This document shows, in pieces, positions 27,701 through 35,038 of a stretch of DNA of 64,000 bases. Positions within the stretch are counted from its first letter, which is position 1; every line of letters starts with the position of its first letter. Made by a program: the position numbers and the translations under genes. The stretch covers positions 124,001 through 188,000 of the forward strand of contig NZ_QBUH01000001.1 of NCBI RefSeq assembly GCF_003058195.1, in the 5' to 3' direction. The notes under the pieces were generated by a model. The model did no database searches. It had not been told where the DNA came from and saw only the letters and a list, made by a program, of their open reading frames with translations. Source of the DNA: Elizabethkingia sp. YR214 (GTDB lineage Bacteria > Bacteroidota > Bacteroidia > Flavobacteriales > Weeksellaceae).

Positions 27701-28043
27701 TCGTCCTCATGATTCTTTCAATTCCGTGGAGAATGAAAAGTATGCAGCTGCATTTACACAACCTCTTATCGCCATTCCTGTAAACGAAAAAGCAGCTATC
27801 AAAGGAAGTCTTTTCAACATGAAAAATGATAAAATTGTGGTAACAAGTATAACACCTCAGGACGATCAAAGCTTTATTATAAGGCTTTATAATCCTGATG
27901 AAAAGGAGCAGACAACCACATTTACATGGGAAAGACTAAAACCTTCTAAACTGATTTATAACAAAACAGGAAAGGAAATATCCATAAACGATTCAGTTAG
28001 TCTAAATAGCATGGATGTAATTGAAATAAAGGTAATTCCATAA
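24705..28043 (+). CDS. GH38-like alpha-mannosidase, secreted
   Basis: 1112 residues. The signal peptide (1-24, ending IYA) sends it to the periplasm or beyond. A beta-rich N-terminal region (about 25-285) precedes the catalytic barrel, which starts with HHSHTDVGYSH (293-303); the His and Asp here are GH38 zinc ligands. Asp413 in MSDVPGFAW sits where GH38 has its nucleophile, and HEHTWGAFN is a further zinc-site motif. The C-terminal 450 residues form the beta-sandwich domains typical of GH38. The enzyme should release mannose from alpha-mannosides, such as host N-glycans. It is followed by kinase, isomerase and porter genes that would metabolise mannose. The DUF5054-type relatives are an alternative family label. 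Confidence 0.85.
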   Translation: MKLMYYRYFLLLMSFCMAGNFIYAQKKVPYFGNINAINGYENEISGENIDYFSAFPDHATRALLTRTTDGAKTIEWETAKVPQKNSGPYIYFNWLVSHSSGSSGGIRNFDLYINDQKTLTLSTYPANQHPTWISKAADSTAFVFNQTKMDGLKDSYGIAYLRVPINKVTPGKPLRLKLVGQAQNSRDWFMTYKFTFQEKMDANPTPFILKDGKRLITLTTLHFGPEEKITAKIDNKESFSFTMPDGIKTFDIPVTLSQSGGNIQLTVTSGKKELLRKTIQAGTIVPRTLYFIHHSHTDVGYSHLQAEVEKIHTKNIYDALKMIDETHNLPEEARFKWNVEALWDVENFMQKATPEDKKAFVKAVKEGGIGLSAMYGNILTGLSQPEELFHYTEYAQKLEKEYGLKINSAMMSDVPGFAWSLVPALTISGVKYFSSGPNYLGKTNPYLGDRVGNFVKNWGDKPVWWQSPSGKEKILFWTAGRGYSSWHGIHPGAVFETGQKKIAEYLDDLTRTNYPYDIVQWRYNIVSDNGPIDPSISKFVDEWNKKYTSPKIVLSTNEKMFEVFEKKYGDQLPVVKGDISPHWEDGAMSTAKEEGINRNSGLKLQQLTTLYSMLNPRLYNSQSFYDAWRNVILFHEHTWGAFNSITAPDLPFVTDQWKVKRQFSLDGNSLANQLEKHLLQPLTNPASKKIEVFNTSSWIRSGVVTIPATAEGNSVQDAAGNKIPLQKLENGTMVFMAKNIPALGSAVYTIIKNKTSATAPFVITNNSVSNGKITLTWDNKTGSITHFTDKGTTNYAGSFNNQGLNSYWYVPGSDPNEAKSNTEVQTKILENGPVTVKILLTADAPGANKLERIITLYKDSDEALLENIVDKKPVRTKESVHFGFPFNSGFKNITADAGYGIMKYLTDQLPGSNMDYWYSRRWVDASSGQKGIQWMMIETPLTEAAEMIDERMLIDNSHKKWKDKGTPGTTNWFSYAMNNYWHTNYKADQEGPVHYRYALRPHDSFNSVENEKYAAAFTQPLIAIPVNEKAAIKGSLFNMKNDKIVVTSITPQDDQSFIIRLYNPDEKEQTTTFTWERLKPSKLIYNKTGKEISINDSVSLNSMDVIEIKVIP

Positions 28044-28226
28044 ATAAAAAATTCCAGATAACATTCTAAAGTATTGCATATAGCCAGAAATAATATCAAA
28101 ACTTGTTATAGCTATCAATGTGTGAATAAAAGGAATCGAAACAGTGCAGATATATAGTAGTACGATACTAATTTACCTACCTGATATTATATAATTCTGT
28201 ACAAGCTCATACCATAAAAAGCAAAT

Positions 28227-28340
28227 TGTGGATAAACTGTTAAGGAGCACAAAAAACTCCACAATAGAGGGAAAATATCAGAATATTTATTCCCCAAATG
28301 CTGTGGATAAGCATGTAAAAAGAACCCCTTTTGTGGATAA
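28227..28340 (-). promoter_or_regulatory. DnaA-box-like triad 1
   Basis: Three perfect TTATCCACA 9-mers (read on the minus strand; TGTGGATAA on the plus strand) at 28227-28235, 28302-28310 and 28332-28340. The 9-mer is the strict consensus DnaA box. Confidence 0.6.
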
Positions 28341-28523
28341 AAAAGTAAAGTTCTGCTGTATAAATAAAAGCTAAGCATTATATCAGAATTAGCAACTTTC
28401 AGAGGTAAGGAAAGTACAAAAATGAAAAAGAGAATTTCAGACAACAATATAGTCCCGGATTTCGCATTTGAACATAATATCCGGTAGAAAATATCCCGTT
28501 TGAAATTCTCATACAGGAGAAAT

Positions 28524-28637
28524 TGTGGATAAACTGAACCAATATCAGAAAATCCTCGGTATAAATAGATCAGAGCTTATTTTTTATTCACCAAACATTG
28601 TGGATAAGCATGTGGAAACAGCCCCTTTTGTGGATAA
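28524..28637 (-). promoter_or_regulatory. DnaA-box-like triad 2
   Basis: Perfect 9-mers at 28524-28532, 28599-28607 and 28629-28637, with the same 75 and 30 base offsets as triad 1. A near-match TGTGGAAAC lies at 28611. Confidence 0.6.
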
Positions 28638-28672
28638 AAAACAGCGTTATTCCGTAAATAAAAACTAAAAAA

Positions 28673-29614
28673 ATGTCAAAACCAGTTATTGCCATAGACA
28701 TGGGTGGCACCAAAATAAAAATTGGAATTGTTCATCAAGATACTATTCTGGCATCAGCTTCTATAGACTCTTATTCAGGGGAAGGTCTTAGACCAAGACT
28801 ACCCCTTATAAAAGAAATTGTGGATAAACTATTGAAAAGAACGAAAACTCCTATCACAAGCGTATCAGGGCTTGGTATTTCTTCACCAGGAATTGTTGAT
28901 AACCATAAAAAAAGGATACTATCTGTGGATAAAAAATTCGGTGATGCACCGAGCATAAATCTGGAAGAATGGTGCTTACTAACATTCGGAATTCCGTTTT
29001 TTATAGAAAATGATGCTCGCTCTGCTCTTATCGGAGAATGGAAATATGGAAATGCAAAAGATGCTGACAATATTATACTGATGACACTAGGTACAGGAGT
29101 AGGAAGCGCAGCGGTAACAGAAGGTCAATTATTAAGAGGTAAGCATTTCACCGCAGGTATAATGGGTGGACACTTTGTTATCAATTATAAAGGGAGCCTA
29201 TGTAATTGCGGAAATAAAGGCTGCGTAGAAACAGAAGCTTCTACCTGGAATATTACCAATATTGCAAAATCCGAAAAGAGCTTTACAAAAAGCAGGTTGG
29301 CAGATTTTCCGGTAATTGATTACGAACTCATTTTCAAATTGGCCGAAGAAGGAGATGAAACTGCCATACATCTACGTGACCAGAGCCTGCAAGCATGGTC
29401 AGCTTCTGCCATCAATCTCATCCATGCTTATGATCCGGAGATACTTGTACTTACTGGTGGGATTATGGCAAGCAGCGCACACATCATTCCTTATATAAGA
29501 AAACAGGTTGAAGTTCACGCATGGACTCCTTGGGGAAAAGTTGATATAAGAGAAGGAAAATTCCCAGCAACAGCAGCATTACTAGGCATCGCCCATGTAG
29601 TAAATAATGGATAA
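28673..29614 (+). CDS. ROK-family sugar kinase
   Basis: 313 residues. The ATP-binding motif is IDMGGTKIKIG (8-18), the catalytic Asp is in ENDARSAL (Asp114), and the ROK zinc motif CNCGNKGCVE spans 177-186 (Cys177, Cys179, Cys184). ROK kinases phosphorylate glucose, mannose, ManNAc or related sugars at position 6. Next to an alpha-mannosidase and a mannose-6-phosphate isomerase, mannose is the most likely substrate; fructokinase or glucokinase activity is possible. Val-Asp-Lys codons (50-52, 85-87) make perfect DnaA-box 9-mers at 28819 and 28924, and V75-D76 makes a one-mismatch copy at 28894. The next gene starts 14 bases after the stop. Confidence 0.9.
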   Translation: MSKPVIAIDMGGTKIKIGIVHQDTILASASIDSYSGEGLRPRLPLIKEIVDKLLKRTKTPITSVSGLGISSPGIVDNHKKRILSVDKKFGDAPSINLEEWCLLTFGIPFFIENDARSALIGEWKYGNAKDADNIILMTLGTGVGSAAVTEGQLLRGKHFTAGIMGGHFVINYKGSLCNCGNKGCVETEASTWNITNIAKSEKSFTKSRLADFPVIDYELIFKLAEEGDETAIHLRDQSLQAWSASAINLIHAYDPEILVLTGGIMASSAHIIPYIRKQVEVHAWTPWGKVDIREGKFPATAALLGIAHVVNNG

Positions 29615-29628
29615 ATAAAAGAATACAA

Positions 29629-31383
29629 ATGAAATCAAATTTTAATAAATTCCCTGTCATCGAAATACAAAATCACAACTGTATAAGCGGATGGGAAAAC
29701 ATTGCAGAGGAAATAAAGTCACGCACATCTAAGATAATTGCTATTGAATGTTATTCCGGAGTATACACCGAGGAAATTAACACTGCGTTACAGGAGCTAC
29801 TACAACCTGAATTAATAATAAACACCATACAGGCAATGAAACCAGAAAGTGAGATTTCTGCATTGGTACAGCCCTTTGTAACAGATGATCCTGTATTTGG
29901 CAATTTAACATCATTGGAGCTGGAAAACTATTTTGACATCTCTAAAGTAAACAGTCTTCGCAATCGTATAGCCACCACCAATAATTTTATAATCGTTACC
30001 GGCCCCGGAGCTACACTAATAGCTCGAAATGCAGATCTTTGCATTTATGCAGATATGCCACGATGGGAAATACAATTGCGTTATCGTAAAGATACCGCTT
30101 GCAATCTAGGTAAAACCAATTATAACGACTCTTTTGCCTATAAATATAAGCATGCATATTTCGTAGACTGGCGCGTATGCGACCGCTACAAAAAACGAAT
30201 ATTAAGCAACTGTCAACTCTTTCTGGACACCACCAAACCTCATCAACCTAAAATGATAAGTACCGATGCTTTATACGATGCTATGAAGGAAACTATAAAG
30301 CGCCCATTCAGAGTCGTTCCATTTTTTGATCCCGGTCCATGGGGAGGACAATGGCTGAAAGAAGTCTGCGATCTGGACAGAAGCAAGCCTAACTATGCAT
30401 GGGGATTCGATTGTGTTCCGGAAGAAAATAGCCTTTTGCTAGGATTCGGCGATCAGATAGTGGAGATACCATCTGTAAATCTGGTATTTTTCCAGCCGGA
30501 AGCTTTACTAGGGAAACAAGTATACAAAGGATTTGGCGATGAATTCCCAATCCGATTTGACTTTCTGGATACTATGGAAGGAGGTAACCTCAGCCTACAG
30601 GTACACCCTTTAAAAGAGTATATCAAAGAAAAATTTAGTATGTCTTATACACAGGATGAAAGCTATTATATACTAGATACCGGAGAAGAATCTTTTGTGT
30701 ACCTTGGATTAAAAGAAAACATCAATCCCGATGAGATGATGAAAGATCTCGAAGCTGCACAAAACGAAAATATAGCTTTCGATGCAGAACAGTATGTACA
30801 GAAATGGACTGTTCATAAACACGATCATGTATCCATACCTGCAGGAACAATACATTGTTCGGGAGCAAATACCGTTGTTCTAGAAATTAGTGCTACTCCC
30901 TACATTTTCACATTTAAGCTATGGGATTGGGAACGCATGGGACTTGATGGCAAACCACGCCCAATATCTTTGCAACATGGTAAAAATGTAATACAGTGGG
31001 ATCGTACAACATCATGGACCAAAAAGAATATACTAAACCTTACAGAACCCGTTTCTGAAGGAGACGGATGGCGGGAAGAACGTACAGGACTGGATACCTC
31101 ATCTTTCATAGAAACCAGGAGACACTGGTTTACTAAAAAGGTAGTTTACCATACTGGAGGCGTAGTTAACGTCATTAATCTTATAGAAGGCAGAGAAGCC
31201 ATTGTAGAAAGCCCTGACAACAGCTTCGAACCTTATATTATCCATTATGCAGAAACATTTATAGTACCGGCGAATATTGATACTTACACTATAACACCGT
31301 ATGGGGAAAGTACCGGTCAGGAATGCGCAACAATAAAGGCAAGCATACGTACAAATATGATTGCAGAAAAAGTTTTAAAATAA
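29629..31383 (+). CDS. Class I mannose-6-phosphate isomerase with an extra N-terminal domain
   Basis: 584 residues. The C-terminal part (about 220-584) is a type I phosphomannose isomerase: the zinc-binding LSLQVHP (Gln324, His326), a downstream Glu in DESYYI, and IPAGTIHCSGANTVVLEIS (His409). It interconverts mannose 6-phosphate and fructose 6-phosphate, feeding mannose into glycolysis. The first 200 residues are not part of the usual enzyme. They contain FIIVTGPGATLIA, RKDTACNLG and YKYKHAYFVDWRVCDRYKK, which read like a nucleoside-kinase-like domain lacking an obvious P-loop. The role of this part is unknown. It sits between kinase and porter genes in one operon. Confidence 0.85.
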   Translation: MKSNFNKFPVIEIQNHNCISGWENIAEEIKSRTSKIIAIECYSGVYTEEINTALQELLQPELIINTIQAMKPESEISALVQPFVTDDPVFGNLTSLELENYFDISKVNSLRNRIATTNNFIIVTGPGATLIARNADLCIYADMPRWEIQLRYRKDTACNLGKTNYNDSFAYKYKHAYFVDWRVCDRYKKRILSNCQLFLDTTKPHQPKMISTDALYDAMKETIKRPFRVVPFFDPGPWGGQWLKEVCDLDRSKPNYAWGFDCVPEENSLLLGFGDQIVEIPSVNLVFFQPEALLGKQVYKGFGDEFPIRFDFLDTMEGGNLSLQVHPLKEYIKEKFSMSYTQDESYYILDTGEESFVYLGLKENINPDEMMKDLEAAQNENIAFDAEQYVQKWTVHKHDHVSIPAGTIHCSGANTVVLEISATPYIFTFKLWDWERMGLDGKPRPISLQHGKNVIQWDRTTSWTKKNILNLTEPVSEGDGWREERTGLDTSSFIETRRHWFTKKVVYHTGGVVNVINLIEGREAIVESPDNSFEPYIIHYAETFIVPANIDTYTITPYGESTGQECATIKASIRTNMIAEKVLK

Positions 31384-31388
31384 ACGAT

Positions 31389-32741
31389 ATGCAATCAACA
31401 GTTAATTCAGGTATTATTTACAAAGCTACTCTTGTAGCTTCTGTTGGCGGATTATTATTTGGCTATGATACAGCCGTAATATCAGGTGCCATAGGATTTA
31501 TGCGCAGCTTTTATCAGCTTTCAGATATTATGACAGGCTGGGTAGCCTCTTGTGCATTATTAGGTTGCATCGCAGGCGCCATGTATTCCGGCAAGCTTAG
31601 TGACCGTGCTGGGCGAAGAAAGGTTCTGATGCTTTCGGCAGTTCTCTTTACTATTTCTTCTATTGGTACCGCAATATCTCCTAACCTTTGGTTTTTTGTT
31701 CTGTTCCGTATTATAGGAGGAATGGGCATAGGCATTGCATCAATGTTATCCCCCATGTATATTTCCGAAATGGCTCCGGCTTCGGTAAGAGGTCGATTAA
31801 TTTCAGTTTTTCAGCTTGGGATTGTTACCGGAATTCTTGTTATTTATTTTGTAAACGCATACATCGCGGGCATACACAATGAAGCCTGGAATATTTCTAC
31901 AGGATGGCGGTGGATGTTTGGCTCCGGCATTATTCCTTCCGCAATTTTTATACTATTATTGCTAACGGTACCTGAAAGCCCGCGTTGGCTCGCCAGCCAA
32001 AAGAAACAATCTGAAGCTCTGGCGATTCTCAGCCAGATCAATGGTGATACAGCTGCACAACAGGAGTTCTACTCTATTAATGAATCCCTGAAAGATGAAG
32101 CACCTTTTTCTTTAGCCTCACTAAAAGGTTCTAAATTAAAAAAAGCACTGATTACCGGTATATTATTAGCCATATTTTCGCAATTTACAGGGATCAATGC
32201 GATAATGTATTATGCACCAGAGATTTTTAAATCAACAGGCACAGGTACTGACTCCGCATTTATACAGACCATACTCGTAGGTGTTATTAATGTTGTTTTC
32301 ACTCTTGTTGCAATAAAATATGTAGACTCCTGGGGACGAAAAAAACTATTACTCTCAGGTATTTCTGGTATGACTGTATGTCTTTTCATTGTAGGTCTTG
32401 CATTTTATACTCAACAACAGGGCTACCTGGTACTTATTGCAATACTGGGTTATATCGCCTTTTTTGCAATGTCGCTTGGCCCACTAACATTTGTGGTCAT
32501 TGCGGAAATTTTCCCTACAAAATCCCGGGCAACAGCAATGTCTATCACCACTTTTTTTCTGTGGCTGGCTGTATTTCTTGTATCCCAAACCTTTCCTATT
32601 CTAATAGGATCTATAGGCAACGCTTATACTTTTTGGTTATATACCGTAATTTCTGTACTCGCTTTTCTATTCATCCGAAAAAACATTCCTGAAACTAAAG
32701 GTAAAACACTGGAAGAAATTGAAGCAAGTTGGACAAAATAA
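31389..32741 (+). CDS. Sugar porter of the major facilitator superfamily
   Basis: 450 residues from the ATG at 31389, 5 bases after the isomerase stop; a longer frame from 31323 overlaps the isomerase and lacks homologous residues. Twelve membrane helices. Sugar-porter signatures are GGLLFGYDTAVISGA at the start, DRAGRRKVL in loop 2-3, PESPRWL after helix 6, DSWGRKKLL in loop 8-9 and PETKGKTLEEIE at the end. Such proteins carry xylose, galactose, glucose or mannose with protons across the inner membrane. In this context it likely imports mannose released by the GH38 enzyme. Confidence 0.92.
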   Translation: MQSTVNSGIIYKATLVASVGGLLFGYDTAVISGAIGFMRSFYQLSDIMTGWVASCALLGCIAGAMYSGKLSDRAGRRKVLMLSAVLFTISSIGTAISPNLWFFVLFRIIGGMGIGIASMLSPMYISEMAPASVRGRLISVFQLGIVTGILVIYFVNAYIAGIHNEAWNISTGWRWMFGSGIIPSAIFILLLLTVPESPRWLASQKKQSEALAILSQINGDTAAQQEFYSINESLKDEAPFSLASLKGSKLKKALITGILLAIFSQFTGINAIMYYAPEIFKSTGTGTDSAFIQTILVGVINVVFTLVAIKYVDSWGRKKLLLSGISGMTVCLFIVGLAFYTQQQGYLVLIAILGYIAFFAMSLGPLTFVVIAEIFPTKSRATAMSITTFFLWLAVFLVSQTFPILIGSIGNAYTFWLYTVISVLAFLFIRKNIPETKGKTLEEIEASWTK

Positions 32742-32756
32742 TAAGCTTATAGAATA

Positions 32757-32786
32757 AAAACCAGAGAACATTAGTCCTCTGGTTTC
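32757..32786 (+). terminator. Bidirectional terminator between the sugar porter and MutS2-like gene
   Basis: The stem AAACCAGAG/CTCTGGTTT with a ten-base loop, A-rich on the left and T-rich on the right, separates two convergent genes. Confidence 0.75.
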
Positions 32787-32806
32787 TTCTTATATACGGC
32801 TTCTGA

Positions 32807-34696
32807 TTATTCAAAGCGGATTAGGCGGTCATACTTAACTATACTTTTTATAGCCCCGAATACAACTGTAGCCTGTTTGCCTTTTATATCCAAAACAGTT
32901 CCTATAGCCGTCTGCCCCTCCAACTTTACTTTATCCCCAATCCCAACAACTAAGACTTCTGTCGTAGTTTCGATCTCTCTATTTTCATTTAAAGTGTTTT
33001 GTTCACAGCCACTATACGATTGATCTTCTGAAATCTCTGCTTCATTTCTTTTTCTCTCCCAATAAAGCCTATCTCTTACTATTGACTGTAACAAATTATC
33101 CATGTTAGCAAACTCAGTTCCTATTCTTTCAGCCGAATCCATAATAATATCTTCGGGAAGTCCTGTTCTTCGTGCTACTTCAATCGCAAAAGAGCTTCCC
33201 GGGCTGCCTATAGCCAACTTGTATAAAGGTTTCATTTCTTCAGCATCATACAGCATTGCTCCATTCACAATTCCTTTAGTCACATAGGCAAACTGTTTAA
33301 GATTCTGAAAATGTGTTGTGATAAGTCCGAAACTGTGCTTACGGTTAAATCTTTCCAATAATGTTTCTGCAATAGCTCCGCCTATTTGAGGTTCCGTTCC
33401 ACTCCCAAACTCATCTATCAGCAAAAGTGTTTTATCATCATTGTGTTCTACAAAGAATTTCATATTCTCCAAGTGCGAAGTATAAGTACTAAGGCTGTTT
33501 TCTATACTTTGCCCATCCCCTATATCCATAAAAATATTTTCAAAAATTCCGGCATTCGAATCAGACCTAACCGGAATTAGCAATCCACACTGAAGCATAT
33601 ACTGGAGTAGCGCTGCTGTTTTTAAGCACAAGGATTTCCCTCCCGCATTAACACCGGACACTACAAGTATTCTGTTCTCCTGATTCAGGATAATGCCTAA
33701 CGGAGCCGCTTTTTTATTCTGTTTCCTCAGCGTAATATTGAGTAATGGGTGCACAGCCTGTATCCAATCCATCTGCTGCTTATTTTCAAAAACAGGTTTT
33801 CCAGCATTAATACGTACAGCAAATAAGGCTTTTGCTCTGATAAAATCAATAGTACCCAGAAAATCATATGATACTAACAGATCCGCAACCTCTGGTCTTA
33901 GCATATTGGTAAACTCTGTTAATATCCTTATTACCTCACGACGCTCATCGGTTTCCAGTTCCTTAAGCCTATTTGTAACCTCTACTACTGCCTCCGGTTC
34001 TATATATACAGTTCTACCACTTCCAGAATCTCCTCGTACCTCGCCTTTTATCCTTCTTTTATAAGAAGCATTTACAGGAATCACCAAATAACCGTTACGC
34101 ATATCCGAAGATATTTCTTTTGAAACAATACCTTGCGACTGTGCACTTCGAATAGCTTCCTGCATCTTTCTCGTAATCTCTTTAGCAGCCTCAGTTTTAT
34201 TCTTACGAATATCTGCCAACAGATGTGAAGCATTATCTTTTATACATCCGGACTTGTCCAATATAGAAAATGCTTTTTGTACAAATTGTGGGAATGTTTT
34301 TATTTTCTCACTCATAGTATGAAGCATCGGATATTTCAAACTATCATCCAACACTCTGGAATTATTTAAAAACGCTGTAATATTAATAATAGTCATAAGG
34401 GAATTTCCAAGTCCCGAAACATCCTTCTCCGATAACCATACTGTTGGGTCCTTGTCTATATTAATCAGAGTTTGCCGAAGATCCAGATAATTATCTGTCG
34501 GAAAATCTTCTTTATTCTGTATAATCTGTAAAAATTCATGCGTCTGTTCCAGCCATTCCGAAACTGTAGTATAATCGGATGAAAATGTCATTGATGCCAC
34601 TTTCTCTACTCCAAGTACACTGTGGCATTTTTCTATAATAAGTTCTCGGATTGTATTAATTCCTATTTTTTCTTCAAAATTATCCGGGTAAATCAT
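32807..34696 (-). CDS. MutS2-like ATPase without an Smr domain
   Basis: 629 residues. A MutS-type core lever region (about 90-300, with the MutS2-like stretch SDMRNGYLVIPVNASYKRRIKG and GRTVYIEPEAVVE) precedes the ATPase domain: Walker A GVNAGGKS (348-355) and Walker B LLLIDEFGSGTEP (424-436). The C-terminus holds a KOW-like strand pair (GDKVKLEGQTAIGTVLDIKGKQATVVFG). MutS2 proteins are usually 700-800 residues and end in an Smr nuclease domain; here the protein stops after the KOW-like part, so the endonuclease is missing. MutS2 acts on recombination intermediates or collided ribosomes. It stands alone on the minus strand. Confidence 0.85.
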   Translation of the reverse strand: MIYPDNFEEKIGINTIRELIIEKCHSVLGVEKVASMTFSSDYTTVSEWLEQTHEFLQIIQNKEDFPTDNYLDLRQTLINIDKDPTVWLSEKDVSGLGNSLMTIINITAFLNNSRVLDDSLKYPMLHTMSEKIKTFPQFVQKAFSILDKSGCIKDNASHLLADIRKNKTEAAKEITRKMQEAIRSAQSQGIVSKEISSDMRNGYLVIPVNASYKRRIKGEVRGDSGSGRTVYIEPEAVVEVTNRLKELETDERREVIRILTEFTNMLRPEVADLLVSYDFLGTIDFIRAKALFAVRINAGKPVFENKQQMDWIQAVHPLLNITLRKQNKKAAPLGIILNQENRILVVSGVNAGGKSLCLKTAALLQYMLQCGLLIPVRSDSNAGIFENIFMDIGDGQSIENSLSTYTSHLENMKFFVEHNDDKTLLLIDEFGSGTEPQIGGAIAETLLERFNRKHSFGLITTHFQNLKQFAYVTKGIVNGAMLYDAEEMKPLYKLAIGSPGSSFAIEVARRTGLPEDIIMDSAERIGTEFANMDNLLQSIVRDRLYWERKRNEAEISEDQSYSGCEQNTLNENREIETTTEVLVVGIGDKVKLEGQTAIGTVLDIKGKQATVVFGAIKSIVKYDRLIRFE

Positions 34697-34975
34697 AATC
34701 TCATAAAGTTTAATAATACCGGTTTACTTATCAAAATCTGATAAGCCGATACTATGATTGATAAAAAGTATGTGTTAAAAAAACTGAGATTTCCCATATT
34801 ACAACAGGATATAATAATATTACAGGCATTATTGTCTGCAAATATCCCTTAGTAACTTCAGATACTAATTCGTAATATGGTATTTACGCGGAAAGAAAAT
34901 ACATGATAAGGTATATTCCGATATATTGAAACAACAAAATTATTCTTTTAGCTTCACAATTCCAAGTCAGATAGT
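34697..34975. other. Gap of about 340 bases upstream of the MutS2-like gene
   Basis: AT-rich, no coding signal on either strand. I see no clear TAnnTTTG box for the MutS2-like gene. It ends in the SusD B terminator at 34976-35010. Confidence 0.5.
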
Positions 34976-35010
34976 TACAAAAAAATTCCGGGAATAATAA
35001 TTCCCGGAAT
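34976..35010 (-). terminator. Intrinsic terminator of SusCD pair B
   Basis: The minus-strand stem ATTCCGGGAAT/ATTCCCGGAAT with a short AT loop is followed by seven T. Confidence 0.88.
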
Positions 35011-35038
35011 CCGATTTAAAAGTAAAGTAAGATAATAA

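Larger units (their letters stand above)
28221..28940 (+). repeat. Three ~296-bp-spaced copies: two decayed, the third inside the ROK gene
   Basis: Anchor AAATTGTGGATAAACT occurs at 28224, 28521 and 28816, that is 297 and 295 bases apart. Each copy has 9-mers at offsets 0, 75 and 105. Copies 1 and 2 also share GTGGATAAGCATGT and CCCCTTTTGTGGATAAAA; copies 2 and 3 share TATTCACCA and the upstream TAAATAAAA(A/G)CTAA that precedes the ROK start. The intervening bases have diverged. Copy 3 encodes residues 48-88 of the ROK kinase. The simplest reading is tandem duplication of the ROK 5' region followed by decay. Confidence 0.75.

Noticed and set aside
28187-28447. 86-codon minus-strand open frame in the gap before the ROK gene
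   Set aside because: It is hydrophobic and rich in Tyr/Phe because it reads the repeat copies antisense; it has no ribosome binding site and repeats the same motif at each 9-mer.
31323-31388. N-terminal extension of the sugar porter
   Set aside because: It overlaps the isomerase gene and its residues do not fit a sugar porter start, whereas the ATG at 31389 does.
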